Origin: Rotaria sordida | Lineage: Eukaryota > Rotifera > Eurotatoria > Philodinida > Philodinidae | Assembly (NCBI GenBank): GCA_905250125.1 | Contig: CAJNOL010000069.1 | Span: 242,371-306,370, forward strand | Reading direction: 5' to 3' | Length of the DNA stretch: 64,000 nucleotides | Shown here: in pieces, positions 24,081 through 34,686 of the stretch | Numbering within the stretch: position 1 is the stretch's first letter | Layout of the letters: each line of letters opens with the position of its first letter | Notes under the pieces: generated by a model | The model's input: only the letters and a program-made list of their open reading frames with translations | What the model was told of the DNA's origin: nothing | The model's database searches: none | Position numbers and translations under genes: made by a program

Positions 24081-25019
24081 ACTAAATCTTTCGACGGCAG
24101 CAATCTCGATACCTATTAGCCCCTTGTTTTGTGTTGATAGCTTCTTCATAATTGTAGCAGATTTCATTGTTTTTATCCATTCTCTATATCTATTCTCAAG
24201 CATTTATCTAATTTATCACATTTAATTCTTTGAGGACAGGATTACTGTTAATTTGAAAAATCAACTTTTTGAAACGTTAACTGATGTATTTATGTAGACA
24301 ATTTAAAAAAACTATTGTCTAAAAGTATTCCAGCATATGATAATCTCGAAAACGATCTAGAATACAAAGTTCGATGTTACATTCAGTGCATTCATGTCTG
24401 GTTTCAGAGCTTTTTGTGACGCTGTTTGTTTTATTTGCGCAAACTACGCATCACTGCTGCGAACTTTGACTTGTCGATGATTAAGGCATTAGTGACGGGA
24501 AGACGCAACGAATGAGTGTAATAGGATTAGTTCTCGCACTATGTCGATCTCTTGGCGCTTTTAGATATCTATATATGTGATAAATATATCACGTTCTTTA
24601 TTTTGATATTCAAGCACACGACGAGTGAGCAATAGAGAAACAAAAACTCAAAAATTGCAACGAGAGGAAGAGTGATTATATATCGTACGATGGACAAGCG
24701 AGAATACACTAGAAGGAAAGTCTTCGAAGCTGCGCGAAAAATACATCAGATGTGTCAAATTGAGTGACATAAGGAAAGAGGATAGAAAAAATGAGTCTAT
24801 GCATAGCAAGAAAGATGAATAAGGACATAATAAATAATAGCGTTACACCACTAAAAAGGTTAGGTTCATCATCTGTCATAGCAGGCAGATGATAATAGTA
24901 CTATAAGAGACATACACAAGTAATTTTCGAGTCGATCAGGACTATTGCCTAAATATAGGTTTCCCATCCATAAATGGTTACATGGCCGAACCAGAGCTCC
25001 GCGAGATAGTGAAAAAGTT

Positions 25020-25135
25020 GTCTCATCCCGTCCCACCTCCCACCACTTTTCGTCCCGTCCCATCTTGTCCCGCTTGTCAATTTTTTCCTAATCTGTCATG
25101 TCTCGCGACCCAACTGTCCCATCCCGTCTAGTTCC
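25020..25135. repeat. C-rich low-complexity patch built on CCCGTCCCATC-like units
   Basis: Irregular repeats of CATCCCGTCCCA, GTCCCGTCCCATC, TTGTCCCGC and TGTCCCATCCCGTC stand out from the AT-rich surroundings. Read on minus it is GGGACGGGA-like. It also creates a spurious Gly/Arg/Asp ORF on the minus strand. Not the rotifer telomere unit. Confidence 0.7.
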
Positions 25136-25348
25136 GCGGTTTTCTATTTCATATTACAAGTCAATTTTTTTCTAAAATATTCTCGTCTACCAAAAGATGT
25201 CTGTTTGTGAATCTCGGCAGATCCTATTTGATGATTTTTTCCTAATTTTCAATGGTACTAGAGCTATCATGGAGGCATTCAGACTAACTGATAGTGCTAT
25301 GCAGGTTATAGTTGAAAGGTTTTCTGCTCAAAGGAGTATCGGTGCTGG

Positions 25349-25444
25349 TCAAGGAGGAAAAAGCGAGACTTCGTACTTCACTGCACTTCAATCGTACTTC
25401 AAATTCTTTTTGAAGTAGATGAGGTCTCGCTTTTTCCCTCTTGA
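25349..25444. repeat. Inverted repeat with 21-bp arms and nested hairpin
   Basis: Arms at 25349-25369 and 25424-25444 match at 19 of 21 positions and share AAAAAGCGAGAC / GTCTCGCTTTTT. The inner 54 nt contains TACTTCA three times and a nested ACTTCAAA...TTTTTGAAGT hairpin. Looks like a small foldback element end or a processed hairpin; no ORF inside. Confidence 0.75.
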
Positions 25445-26535
25445 TCGACCGACATAGAAACTATGACTTCATCTTTCAGTCCTTACCTCTGACAGATAAA
25501 GTACTTCAGATCTGATCATGCATGATACGAATCGGCAACGATCAATTGATCCTACAGTGATACAACAGATCTATTCTGTGGAACCAGTACGACTACTTCC
25601 GAAAAAACATTTGATTATCTTGGTCGTCTAATAGGTCTTAGATTGTACAGTTATTTTTTCCTCTTGGATATAACCTAACTATGGGAACTGGAGGTGTGTT
25701 AAGAATAATGCTGATTGAGAAAAGAAATATTTTCGTCTAAAGTTGCTTAATCTCTAGAATAAAACATGAGCAGTGATTGAATTCATTCAACCTTTGAATT
25801 CTGATGAAATCTTAGTTGTTTGATAGTTGAGAAAAATTCCATGATGTTTGTTGAAAATGAATTGTTCAAAAAGATTTCAAATGATATTTTCTAACATTAA
25901 TTAACAATTCTCAAATTAATTACTAAAATCGCTGATTAAACATCGATTTTTAAACATGTTTTCTCATGTTATACTCGCAAGAAAATCGAGTCTGATCGCC
26001 AATTTCTTTTCTATATCTTATTAATCACGAATTAAAATTGATTTTTTTGAAAATCGACAAAATTGCCACGATTCTACTGAGAATGGATAACAGTAACATC
26101 ATTCATAAAACTTGAAAAGTATAACTTCGACATACAGCAAAAGGAATGTCTTATCATTTACTTCTACTGTAAACCATGAAAATAACGTTTGTAAACGTCT
26201 CATTGTAATACAGCAAATAATGATTTCACAGCTGTTTTGTCTTAACTAGAACGAAAGCATTATAAATCTTTCTTATAATGTGAGTTTGACGAGATTGAAA
26301 GTATAGATAAAAGTTAGCTATAGTCATCTGTTATCTATTTCTGCTAATTTGTTTTTGAATCAGAGAATATCAGAACAATATCAATCGATGCTTATGTAAG
26401 AGATTTTGTTTGATGAAAATTAGTGTAAAAATTCGAAAAGCTTTTGAATCAGACTGTTAATGAATTCAATGAGAGGACAAATTAAAAAGAGAAAAGGAAG
26501 ATATTAATACCTTTTATTAATAGCTGTCACAAAAC

Positions 26536-26890
26536 TGACAAGGCTTTATTCTAGTCTGATTTGGCAACAAGCCATTATGCATCAAGTGTAATTGAGTTTT
26601 TAGAAGAACATCACATTGATGTAGTGCCAAAAGGAAAGAGAATCCTCAAAATTGTTCTCAGGCACGTCCTACTGAAACAACTTGGTGGATTTTGGATGAT
26701 AAAGTATACACTAATGTTTGAGAAGCAAAAACTATTAACCAGTTGAAAAACAAGAATAAGTCAAAAGCTGCAAGAAATTGATATGAAGTCTGTACGAATC
26801 ATGTTTTCGTCCATCACAGAACAATTTCGAAAAATCGCTAATAAACGAACATATGCAGCTTGCTCATTTTGATTTTTAGAACATCTCTGT
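26536..26890 (+). pseudogene. Decayed Tc1/mariner-type transposase, C-terminal part
   Basis: In successive frames the plus strand reads DLATSHYASSVIEFLEEHHI, then (after a frameshift near 26630) ENPQNCSQARPTETTWW, DDKVYTNV, stop, EAKTINQLKNK, and (after another shift) EIDMKSVRIMFSSITEQFRK. This is the order of the last catalytic-acid region of mariner-like transposases: SHY...FL, NPPNxPQARPIE, W...KVY, WEAKT, then a terminal helix ending near RKIANKRTYAACSF. At least two frameshifts and in-frame stops show it is dead. The N-terminal half is not recognisable upstream. Confidence 0.75.
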
Positions 26891-27489
26891 TTGTACATTC
26901 TTTTGATATTAATTGTCAAACAGTAAGGCATTTGCTAATAAAGATATAAGAAAAACAAATTTGTGTCAAGAATTTCGCGCCGTAGGTTAAATAAAACTAT
27001 TGATTATACATTTTTTTTCAGATTCAAACTTTTTGGTTGGTTTAATAAGAATATAAAGTGCCATTTATTGGCGCTATTCGGTATGTATATGTGCAGATTT
27101 AGATCAGATGATGTGACTATTTCCATTGTAAACGAGATGATTTTATCAATGTGTGTCTAATGAAAGATAAAAGTCTCATCAGGTATAAACACGAACTATT
27201 TGTTTTATGCTCGTATTCCATTTATATGACAAATGGGGTAGTCGACTACAACGACTATCGAGAAATTGAGTGTTTTTGTAAAACCAAATAATCGTTCCTA
27301 AAATAAAGTACATAAACGATTTTCTCGAAAAAGATATTTACAGTCAACTGGAATCAGATGTTAAATGTCGAAGTAGAAAAGTTACATTTCGACTACTCAG
27401 CTGATTGAAATCGAAAAGAAATTAGAAAATAGACATTTGATGCATATCACTGATCATTTAGTGATCGATATGACTCATTCATTATTAGA
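26891..27489. other. Gene-free spacer in the repeat island
   Basis: No gene recognised. The 65-codon ORF at 26963-27160 shows no domain. Confidence 0.5.
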
Positions 27490-27897
27490 GATCTGCACAG
27501 GGTCAATTTCGGAGTCATGTTCGGAGTCAAATAAATTTTTTGTCGAAAATTCGCTTTTAACATACGAATTTTTTTAACTAGTAAGTTTTGTTCTCTGATA
27601 TTTACTGTAAAAGCTTATGCATTTTGGAGATTCCAATGACGTCTTATCAAGATGTATGAATATGCATCAGATTTGGAGTCAAATTTAACTTTGGTTTTTT
27701 TTCGACTACAATTTTTTTACCATGTCCATAAGTCTTGATAGGATATAAGTGGAATCTTCAAAATGCATTAGTTTTTACAGTAAATGTCACAAAACAGAAC
27801 CTACTAGTCAGACAAGTTCGTATGTTAAAAGCGAAGTTTCGGCAAAAAATTTAGTTGACTCCGAACACGACCCCGAAATTGACTCCGTACAGGTTTC
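27490..27897. mobile_element. MITE-like element with ~170-bp terminal inverted repeats
   Basis: The left arm (27490-~27660) and right arm (~27725-27897) are reverse complements with few mismatches. Shared blocks include GGTCAATTTCGGAGTCATG (left) against CACGACCCCGAAATTGACTC (right), TTCGCTTTTAACATACGAA, TTTACTGTAAAA and ATGCATTTTG. Ends read CTGCACAGGG and, reversed, CCTGTACGGA. The middle ~65 bp lacks coding capacity. A non-autonomous DNA transposon is the simplest reading. I found no convincing target-site duplication. Confidence 0.8.
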
Positions 27898-28299
27898 TAT
27901 TCGCTATCTATCATTAGTTATTATATATAAAATCAGTTGTTCAAACAGAGTGGCGGCTAATTTTTCTTGCTGCTTTTATTTTAATTATCATTACAAAAAC
28001 AAAATTCACAAACATTTGCGTTTTTGTCCGACTTTCTGTAAACAAACGGAAGCTCTTAGAAAAGATCGGAAAATGGATGGTAGGGATCGTATCTCAATAT
28101 CTTCTGATTTTTCTTTCTCAAGATCATCGTGACACAAACTAGACTCTAAATGCTTTCGTCGAGATAGTAAAGTCTGGACGTTGGATGCTTTGCGCTGCAT
28201 TAAATAAAATGGTTACGTAGAGTACTATTTTGTAAGAGATAGTCAATAATCCTAGAACTCATAGAAAGTTATTTTGATCAGTTTTTTTTAAAGAACAAG

Positions 28300-28863
28300 A
28301 TGGTGTCTGCGGTACGTGCCCAACAAATCTTGTTCACAACCAAAGGTTTGAATAATACATCATGGTTATGTCATCGTATAACATCATCAGCACCAACACC
28401 AACTATAACTGAATTAACTCATCAAGTTGCTATTGATGCTGCTAGTCCAATGAAAAAGTCCATAGCAGGTGCACCATATAAATCACTTCCAATTGGTATA
28501 TTAAAAGAATCACATGTAAATGAAAAACGCGTTGCTCTTACACCTGCTGTTGTATCGACTCTAGTTAAAGAAGATTTTCATATATTTATTCTTTTTTTTT
28601 TAAATAAATTCGAAAAATTCATTGATAGGATTTACATTAAATGTGGAAGAAAATGCTGGTTTAGACGTATCGTTTCATAATGAAGATTATCATAATGCTG
28701 GAGCGAAAATTGTTTCACGAAATACAGCATATGCATCAAATATTATTCTTCAAGTTCGACAATCAAATCAAGAAGTTCGTTAAAGACAGCAATATCTCTC
28801 TTTTTCAATTCGAATATTTCTATTATAATATAGGATGTTAGTATCTTTTATGATAAATTAAGG
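28300..28863 (+). pseudogene. NNT: Truncated 5' fragment of NAD(P) transhydrogenase, mitochondrial
   Basis: Exon-like pieces at 28300-28573, 28629-28774 and 28834-~28863. The first encodes a mitochondrial leader-like N-terminus then SLPIGILKESHVNEKRVALT and PAVVSTLVKE; the second gives FTLNVEENAGLDVSFHN, YHNAGAKIVS and SNIILQVRQSNQE; the third DVSIFYDKLR. These match the start of the NNT alanine-dehydrogenase-like NAD-binding domain (human [20 protein letters not shown]). The first intron's donor reads ATTTTC in place of GT, while its acceptor GATAG and phase are intact. Similarity ends at a hairpin at 28862, and no further exon appears before 29890. I read it as a truncated pseudogene, although a distant continuation cannot be excluded. 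Confidence 0.7.
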
Positions 28864-28905
28864 GTGTGGATGTGATGAGAAGATCTACACCCATACTCCA
28901 CACCC
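28862..28905. repeat. Hairpin with telomere-like arms at the NNT break
   Basis: GGGTGTGGA at 28862-28870 and TCCACACCC at 28897-28905, perfect 9-bp arms, with a further CTACACCC inside. The arms resemble the TGTGGG telomeric unit I recall for the bdelloid Adineta vaga. Confidence 0.7.
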
Positions 28906-29889
28906 AAACTCTTAAAGGCAAAGGCTGATAATAGGCTGTGTCTCTGAGTATTATCATATAGTATATATGATCGAAATATGAGGTTTAACTATCGATCTAT
29001 TAAGAAAAAATTGAAAAAAATTCTGTGTCTCGTTACTTTTGGACCGTCCTGTAGAAAGATGCAGAATATCAGTCTCTTTCTAATGATAAAAACCGCAGAT
29101 CGATAGCACTTTCCATTAAAGACTTTTTTGAAAAACAACCATCCACCTTTTATTTTGAAATGGACGTTAGTAGCTTATCATAGAACTTCACCAATATCAC
29201 AAAAAATTTGTTTTTCGACTTTAAGTTGAACAGATTCTTAATTGATGATAATTAATTCGTTTCATTGTTATTGAAGTTTAAAAGCTATTAGAAACAGACA
29301 AAACAAGAATGCTTTACTTCTCACATCATACGACATTGTTCAGTGATCTGCATACATCTACATCAGCATATCCATAGAAAATGATTTTATTTTTGCATAT
29401 TAAACTTACATATCAGAAACAATTCGTTGTATACATGCCAAAAAAAGGAAATATAACAAAGTGCATCTGTACAGCAATATGATTAAGAAAAAGTCGATTC
29501 ACATAACATTCTATTGTTTATACTTTATAGAAATTATTCTTTCCGAAATTTATATTAATAAATTTTATTCAGACTTTAATGGTACTTGACATTAGGTCTT
29601 TTGACAATGAGCATGCCTTTCTTTTGAATATTACTTATAGAAGTTATTTTTCTCTTTAATATTGTCGCCATTATATTTATATTCTTTGATGCTTATTATC
29701 ATATATTTGTACAGATAATATTTTATTAGATGCAATAAAAATAGAAAGATAATGCTTTGATAATTATTGTATAATTATATCATATATATATATATATATG
29801 TATAAGGAAAAAATATGAAAATAAACGCATCAATGGAAAAAATAGATATAATCGGAATGTGATATTAAATAGGAAACAATGTAGTTCAT
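28906..29889. other. Intergenic spacer after the NNT fragment
   Basis: AT-rich, with an (AT)n run near 29780-29800. No gene, RNA gene or repeat recognised otherwise. Confidence 0.55.
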
Positions 29890-31595
29890 CTACCAAGGTG
29901 CACATGGTGCATCTTCATCACGACAATATTGATAATAGGATTCCAATCGACCAGTTGCTGGTTCCATCAAAGCTGTATATACAGTCAACTAGAAAAAAAA
30001 GATCAAAATTTCAGACTAAAATGTTGACGAAAAAAAATCGTTTTAATTTACTTTATTGAGCATTGGTCGTGATGAAAAAACATTAAACAATGATTCGAAA
30101 GTAACTTGATTTTTTCCTTTAGTTTTCATACATTCGATACACGGTGTTATACGATCATCAAAAACAGGTGGTTTTTTCCAATTATCATAATTTGTTTCGA
30201 TTAAAAACCATAAATTATCGTTACCTAATTGTTTAATATCATCTGCTTCATAACGTGAACGAGTAATAATAACACCCTATCAAGAAGAAAAATAAAGAGA
30301 TCATGTCAATATTTTATTAAAGAAAAACAAAAAAAGACGTTTTCTTACTTGTTTTGATTTTGGTCCAGCAAGAATATAATAACATGGAGCTGTAAGTTTA
30401 ATTTTAGTTAAATATTCAACAGCTTGATTATAACTTTCTGATGTTGTTAACATGTCACGCATAGCAAATGTAACAAATGATTGGTTACGATTAATATTAA
30501 ATATCCATTCAATTAAGCCAATATAACCACCTTTAAAACCATAACGTTCATTCATTGATATACTAAAAATACCTGGCCTGACGCCTGTAATAACACCAAT
30601 ATAGCTAGAAAGAAAAAATTCGATTCATTATAAATCAAACAAATAATAATAATTACCCAGCAAAACTTGTTGTTTTAAAAAGAACTTGACCATGTTGAGT
30701 AAAATTTACTTGAGTAATCAATGGACGTAACTTTTCTGATAATGTCCATGTATTGTTTAACATATCCCAACTAAAATATATTGATACATAAATTCAAATT
30801 AATATATATATATATATTCTTTTTTTCCTTACCCCAATAAAAGTCCAAAGTCAAGATTTCGTCCATGAAGAATATTACCATTTTGATCCTCTGCCACAAT
30901 CGATGTACATAATGTAAAAATTTCATAGAAAATATTGTACAAAACAATTTCACCTAAAAAGAGACTATATAAGTTTTTTCATGAACATAATTTTGAAAAG
31001 TAGCAATGCTCATATTTATTGAATAATGTTTTTTTTTAATCTTTATAATACTAAAGTAACTTACCCAATGGTATTCCAGTTGTATGACTAATACCTTTCA
31101 ATTCATCACCATATGGTGCTGGTAATGTATCAGCCATAGCTGGCTATCAAATATATTGGTAATAGAAATGAAAAATTCAAGAATATGAATATAGAATTTA
31201 CCAATTTAGTATCGACAAGACTGACTAAAAATTGTAGTTCAGGTGATATAGAGAGAGCAAATTGTTTGATATAGTCAACCAAATCAATAATCTAATAAAT
31301 AGTTTATAAATATTTTAATACAAAAAAGAAAAGATAAATATTTCCATACTGCAGGTTTGTAAATAGTTGCAATTTCTTTCCAACGTTCGACAGGTGGTAA
31401 ATCTAAATTAACAACATGTGTTGGTACTATTCGATCTGATTTTGGTGGCCATTGATCATTTAAACATTGTTTACCAAACTTAATAAATAAAAGAAAATTC
31501 ATTCAAAATTCATTTTCATTATACACATGTATACATACAATTTTTTGAATTGAAAAAATAACCAACAAAAATATAACAATACGATATGTCATCAT
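29890..31595 (-). CDS. ASAH1: Acid ceramidase (N-acylsphingosine amidohydrolase)
   Basis: Nine exons: 31539-31595, 31350-31478, 31202-31291, 31065-31143, 30833-30953, 30657-30770, 30349-30604, 30052-30276 and 29890-29988, giving 389 residues (human 395). The N-terminus [17 protein letters not shown] is a signal peptide. [20 protein letters not shown] and [16 protein letters not shown] match the alpha subunit. Cys134 in LCTSIVAED is the autoproteolysis/catalytic nucleophile that starts the beta subunit. [38 protein letters not shown] and the C-terminal LTVYTALM follow the family order. It is a lysosomal N-terminal nucleophile hydrolase that cleaves ceramide to sphingosine. NAAA is a close paralogue; overall the match reads better as ASAH1. 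The ATG is directly preceded by a 3' splice-site-like TTTTTGTCTTCAG. The gene lies 161 bp after epsilon-tubulin. Confidence 0.95.
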
Positions 31596-31756
31596 CTGAA
31601 GACAAAAACGAAACAACTGTGTGTGTGTATGCGAAATTTTCAAACTGACACTAAGGAAAGAGATAAGATAAGTACAAACAAGAAGAACAAAACAAACATA
31701 ACTAATAAAAACAAACATAGTGTAATAAGAAAAAGTCCAAAAAAAAATATGTTTTT

Positions 31757-34384
31757 TTAAGATAAAACATTTAAACGAGGGATATTTGTTGTTGCTATTG
31801 ATGAATTTTTATTTTCTGTTGTATCTAATAATTCATTTGTTTGTTCAATATTTTTATATTCTTCAATTAATTGATTAAGGTTTTCACGTGCTTGTTCAAA
31901 ATCACCTAATTCCATATGATCTGTATAATGATGTACATGTGCTTTACGACGATAGAGTATTGTAAAACGTTCTTTTAATTCACTAAAAGTTTCTTTTATA
32001 CATGTATGATTAGCTAATGTTAATAATGAATATGGTAAACCATTTGGTGGTACTATACATAAACCAACTTTCCATCCATCTTCATTCCATTTAACAAATT
32101 TCATATGTTTTAATTTAAGTAAATCAATATTACGACGTATATCAGACATTTGAATTGTTTTACTACGTAAAATCATTCCACAAGCTATATAAATACCATC
32201 GATTTGTGGTCGTACACGTAATGTTTGAAAATGTGGTGAAAGTGCATCACGAAATATTTGATTTATATTTCGTGGTATTGAAGAATTTGTTGTCATTTTA
32301 AATGGTGCTGGTATTTGTGAACTAATTAAATAATGCAGCCGTGGATAAGGTACAAGATTCATTGGTATTTCACTTAAATCAACATTTAATGGTCCATCAA
32401 AACGTGATGATGATGTTAAATTTAATATTAAATTAGCAACAATTGTATTCATTGAATCAAATGGACATCGACCATTATCATTTTTTTTCGTTGAACTATC
32501 ACAACGTGATACAATATCAATAAGTGAATCATTATCAACAGGTAAAACACAATCAGCATGTTCAGTTAATACACGTGTAGCAAGAACTGAATTATATGGT
32601 GATGTTATAACATCATCATCTTTCGATGGATAAATTGGTGTTACAATACGACATACTTTAGGATACATTTCATCTAATAAAGATAATATAAATGTACCAA
32701 GACCACTACCTGTACCACCACCCTATGAAAAAAAATTTCCATCATTTAAGATAATTCACAATCATTTTCTATATTCTTTTTAGATTATGAAGGTATCAAT
32801 AATTCGATATTTGGGCAAAAAAGTTTTGTTTTGATATTATTTTTTGTCACGGATGGATAGACTCGTCAAGTTACCTGTATTATAAAATGTTATTTTTTTG
32901 ACATATTCAAACGACGTTTTTCTCATGCAAATTAATCATTTGATTACCGACCAAGCATATATGCGTCACAAACTTTATCCTTGTGTGAAACTAATGTTAT
33001 CGCTCATAATGCATGATTTTTTTTATATACATTCACATAAAAGTAAACGTCAGGCAGTAGGAGCTTTTATATCATCGTTTTGTTATAGCACACGCTAGAG
33101 TTACATCATACATAGTTATAACGAATTTTTTCAAAAAATGTTTTTTTTTCTTTCTTATGTCGGTAATCAAAGAGTTAAGAAAATTTGGTTAAAAAAAAAT
33201 CAGAAAAGTCTATAAAAATTGAAAAATGCCAAAAACATTAGTCTCGATATTTAATCGAAATTTTTGCTCAGTTTCCAATGAAACAAATATCATATTGAAA
33301 ATCAGCAGAAAAATCTGCATTAAATAGTTTACTCAATACTTAAAACTAATTTTCGTCAAATTTCAGTCCTTAGGGAAAGTACAGCCCAGAGTATTCTAAA
33401 ATAATAGTGAGGGGGTATAAGGACTGAAATTTGATAAAAATTGATTTGAGTATTGAGTAAACCATTCGTGATGCAGATTTTTGTGTTGATTCTGAATATG
33501 ATATTTGTTTCATTTGGTATTGAAGTTCTGATAGTTAACATCTTTGAATACAAATCCATATTTATGGGGTTATGCGATCGTATTGAAAAAAAAGCGATTT
33601 TTTAACAATCAAAAAAAGCCTGCGTAATTTTTTCCTAACTATATGAAGAGTAAAATAATAAAAAAAAGAATCTGGATAAATATTGAGACTAATGTTTTTG
33701 GTGTATTTCAATTTTTATAGGCTCTTGTGATTTTTTTTAACTAATTTTCTTTAGTTTCATTATCAAACTATCATTTGAATATGTCAAAAATAACATTTTC
33801 TGAAGTAAATCGACGAGCTCTATCCACTCAAAACACAAAAACGAAAAAGTTTTCCTCAAAGTTCAAATTGTCGATATCTTAAAACCTATTCATACAATTA
33901 TTTCTTATCACATACACTCACCCTATTAGCTCACCATGGAATGAATTAGCATAAAACTTTGTAATGAATCACATTGTTCAGCTTGTCGACGAATTTCATC
34001 ACTTAAAATTTGTCGATATTTTTCTCCATAAAATCGATTTCCAACAGCCCAATTATTACCTGCTCCACTAACATCACGAATAAATTGTTCACCATCAAAT
34101 AAATCTCTTAATGGACTTGCAAGTATTGAACGAAGTACACCTTCTTCCATATCAACAAGAACAGCTCGTGCTTTAAGTGTACGTATTGGTGATGGATATG
34201 ATAAAGAAGTATTTTTATTTTCATCAACATTACGAAAAAATGCACTTAATGATGCATCATAAATGCATTTTTTTGGATCTGTTGAAGACATAAGTGAAGC
34301 ATGTTCACGTAAAGCTAAATCCCAAAATCGACAACCAATTTGAGAACCACATTGACCAACTTGTACAATTATATTTTGTGCCAT
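31757..34384 (-). CDS. TUBE1: Epsilon-tubulin
   Basis: Two exons, 33935-34384 and 31757-32722, giving 471 residues (human 475). The N-terminus MAQNIIVQVGQCGSQIGCRF and DLALREHA are near-identical to TUBE1; KARAVLVDMEEGV, SGAGNNWAVG and the tubulin signature GGGTGSGLGTF follow. DDVITSPYNSVLA, NEDGWKVGLC and a KAHVHHY segment near the C-terminus are epsilon-specific. It functions in centriole triplet microtubules and basal bodies, fitting a ciliated animal. The single intron (32723-33934, 1.2 kb) interrupts the gene exactly before the GTP-binding glycine loop and is filled by a foldback element. Downstream of ABHD18 by 302 bp on the same strand. Confidence 0.97.
32815..33880. mobile_element. 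Foldback element inside the epsilon-tubulin intron
   Basis: Two long inverted arms centred near 33395. Innermost is AAATTTCAGTCCTTA (to 33372) facing TAAGGACTGAAATTT (from 33418). Outward, TTTACTCAATACT, AAACAAATATCATATT, CCAAAAACATTAGTCTC, CTATAAAAATTG, TTGACATATTCAAA and GGATAGA recur as reverse complements on the other side. Each arm carries a private insertion: ~150-200 bp in the left arm around 32920-33130 and in the right arm around 33500-33650. So the arms are unequal and old. The element makes up nearly the whole intron. No transposase seen. Confidence 0.8.
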
Positions 34385-34686
34385 ATTTACATATATATAA
34401 ATAAAAAATAGAACATTCTCTTTCTTCTAAAATATGAAAAAAAAAACAAAATACTCAAATTATAACAATAAAAAATTGAACTTATGTAAGTAAATCCTCT
34501 AGGTGACATTGTTCCTTTTTTTTTTATTTATCTCAGTTTTATATTCCAGCGGGAGTGTATAATCAGTTTTAGTTATCTATGAATATTATAGCAAAGAAGT
34601 GAAAAAACAAAACAAAACAAAAAGAAAATATTTTATAAACTTGTTAAAAGCGAAAAAACAACAAAAGGAAATATACAAAACATTTT

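Larger units (their letters stand above)
24081..26535. other. Gene-free part of the repeat island
   Basis: No intact gene. Contains the C-rich patch at 25020-25135 and the inverted repeat at 25349-25444. A 73-codon ORF at 25197-25418 runs into the left arm of that repeat and has no recognisable domain. Confidence 0.55.

Noticed and set aside
24869..25063. Minus-strand ORF with repeated GRDE
   Set aside because: Arises from the C-rich low-complexity patch; no start context or domain.
28006..28200. Minus-strand ORF between the MITE-like element and NNT fragment
   Set aside because: Charged, featureless peptide without support from context.
28573..28628. AT-AC (U12) intron in the NNT fragment
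   Set aside because: Donor ATTTTC is not the U12 consensus and the acceptor is AG; a mutated GT donor in a pseudogene is simpler.
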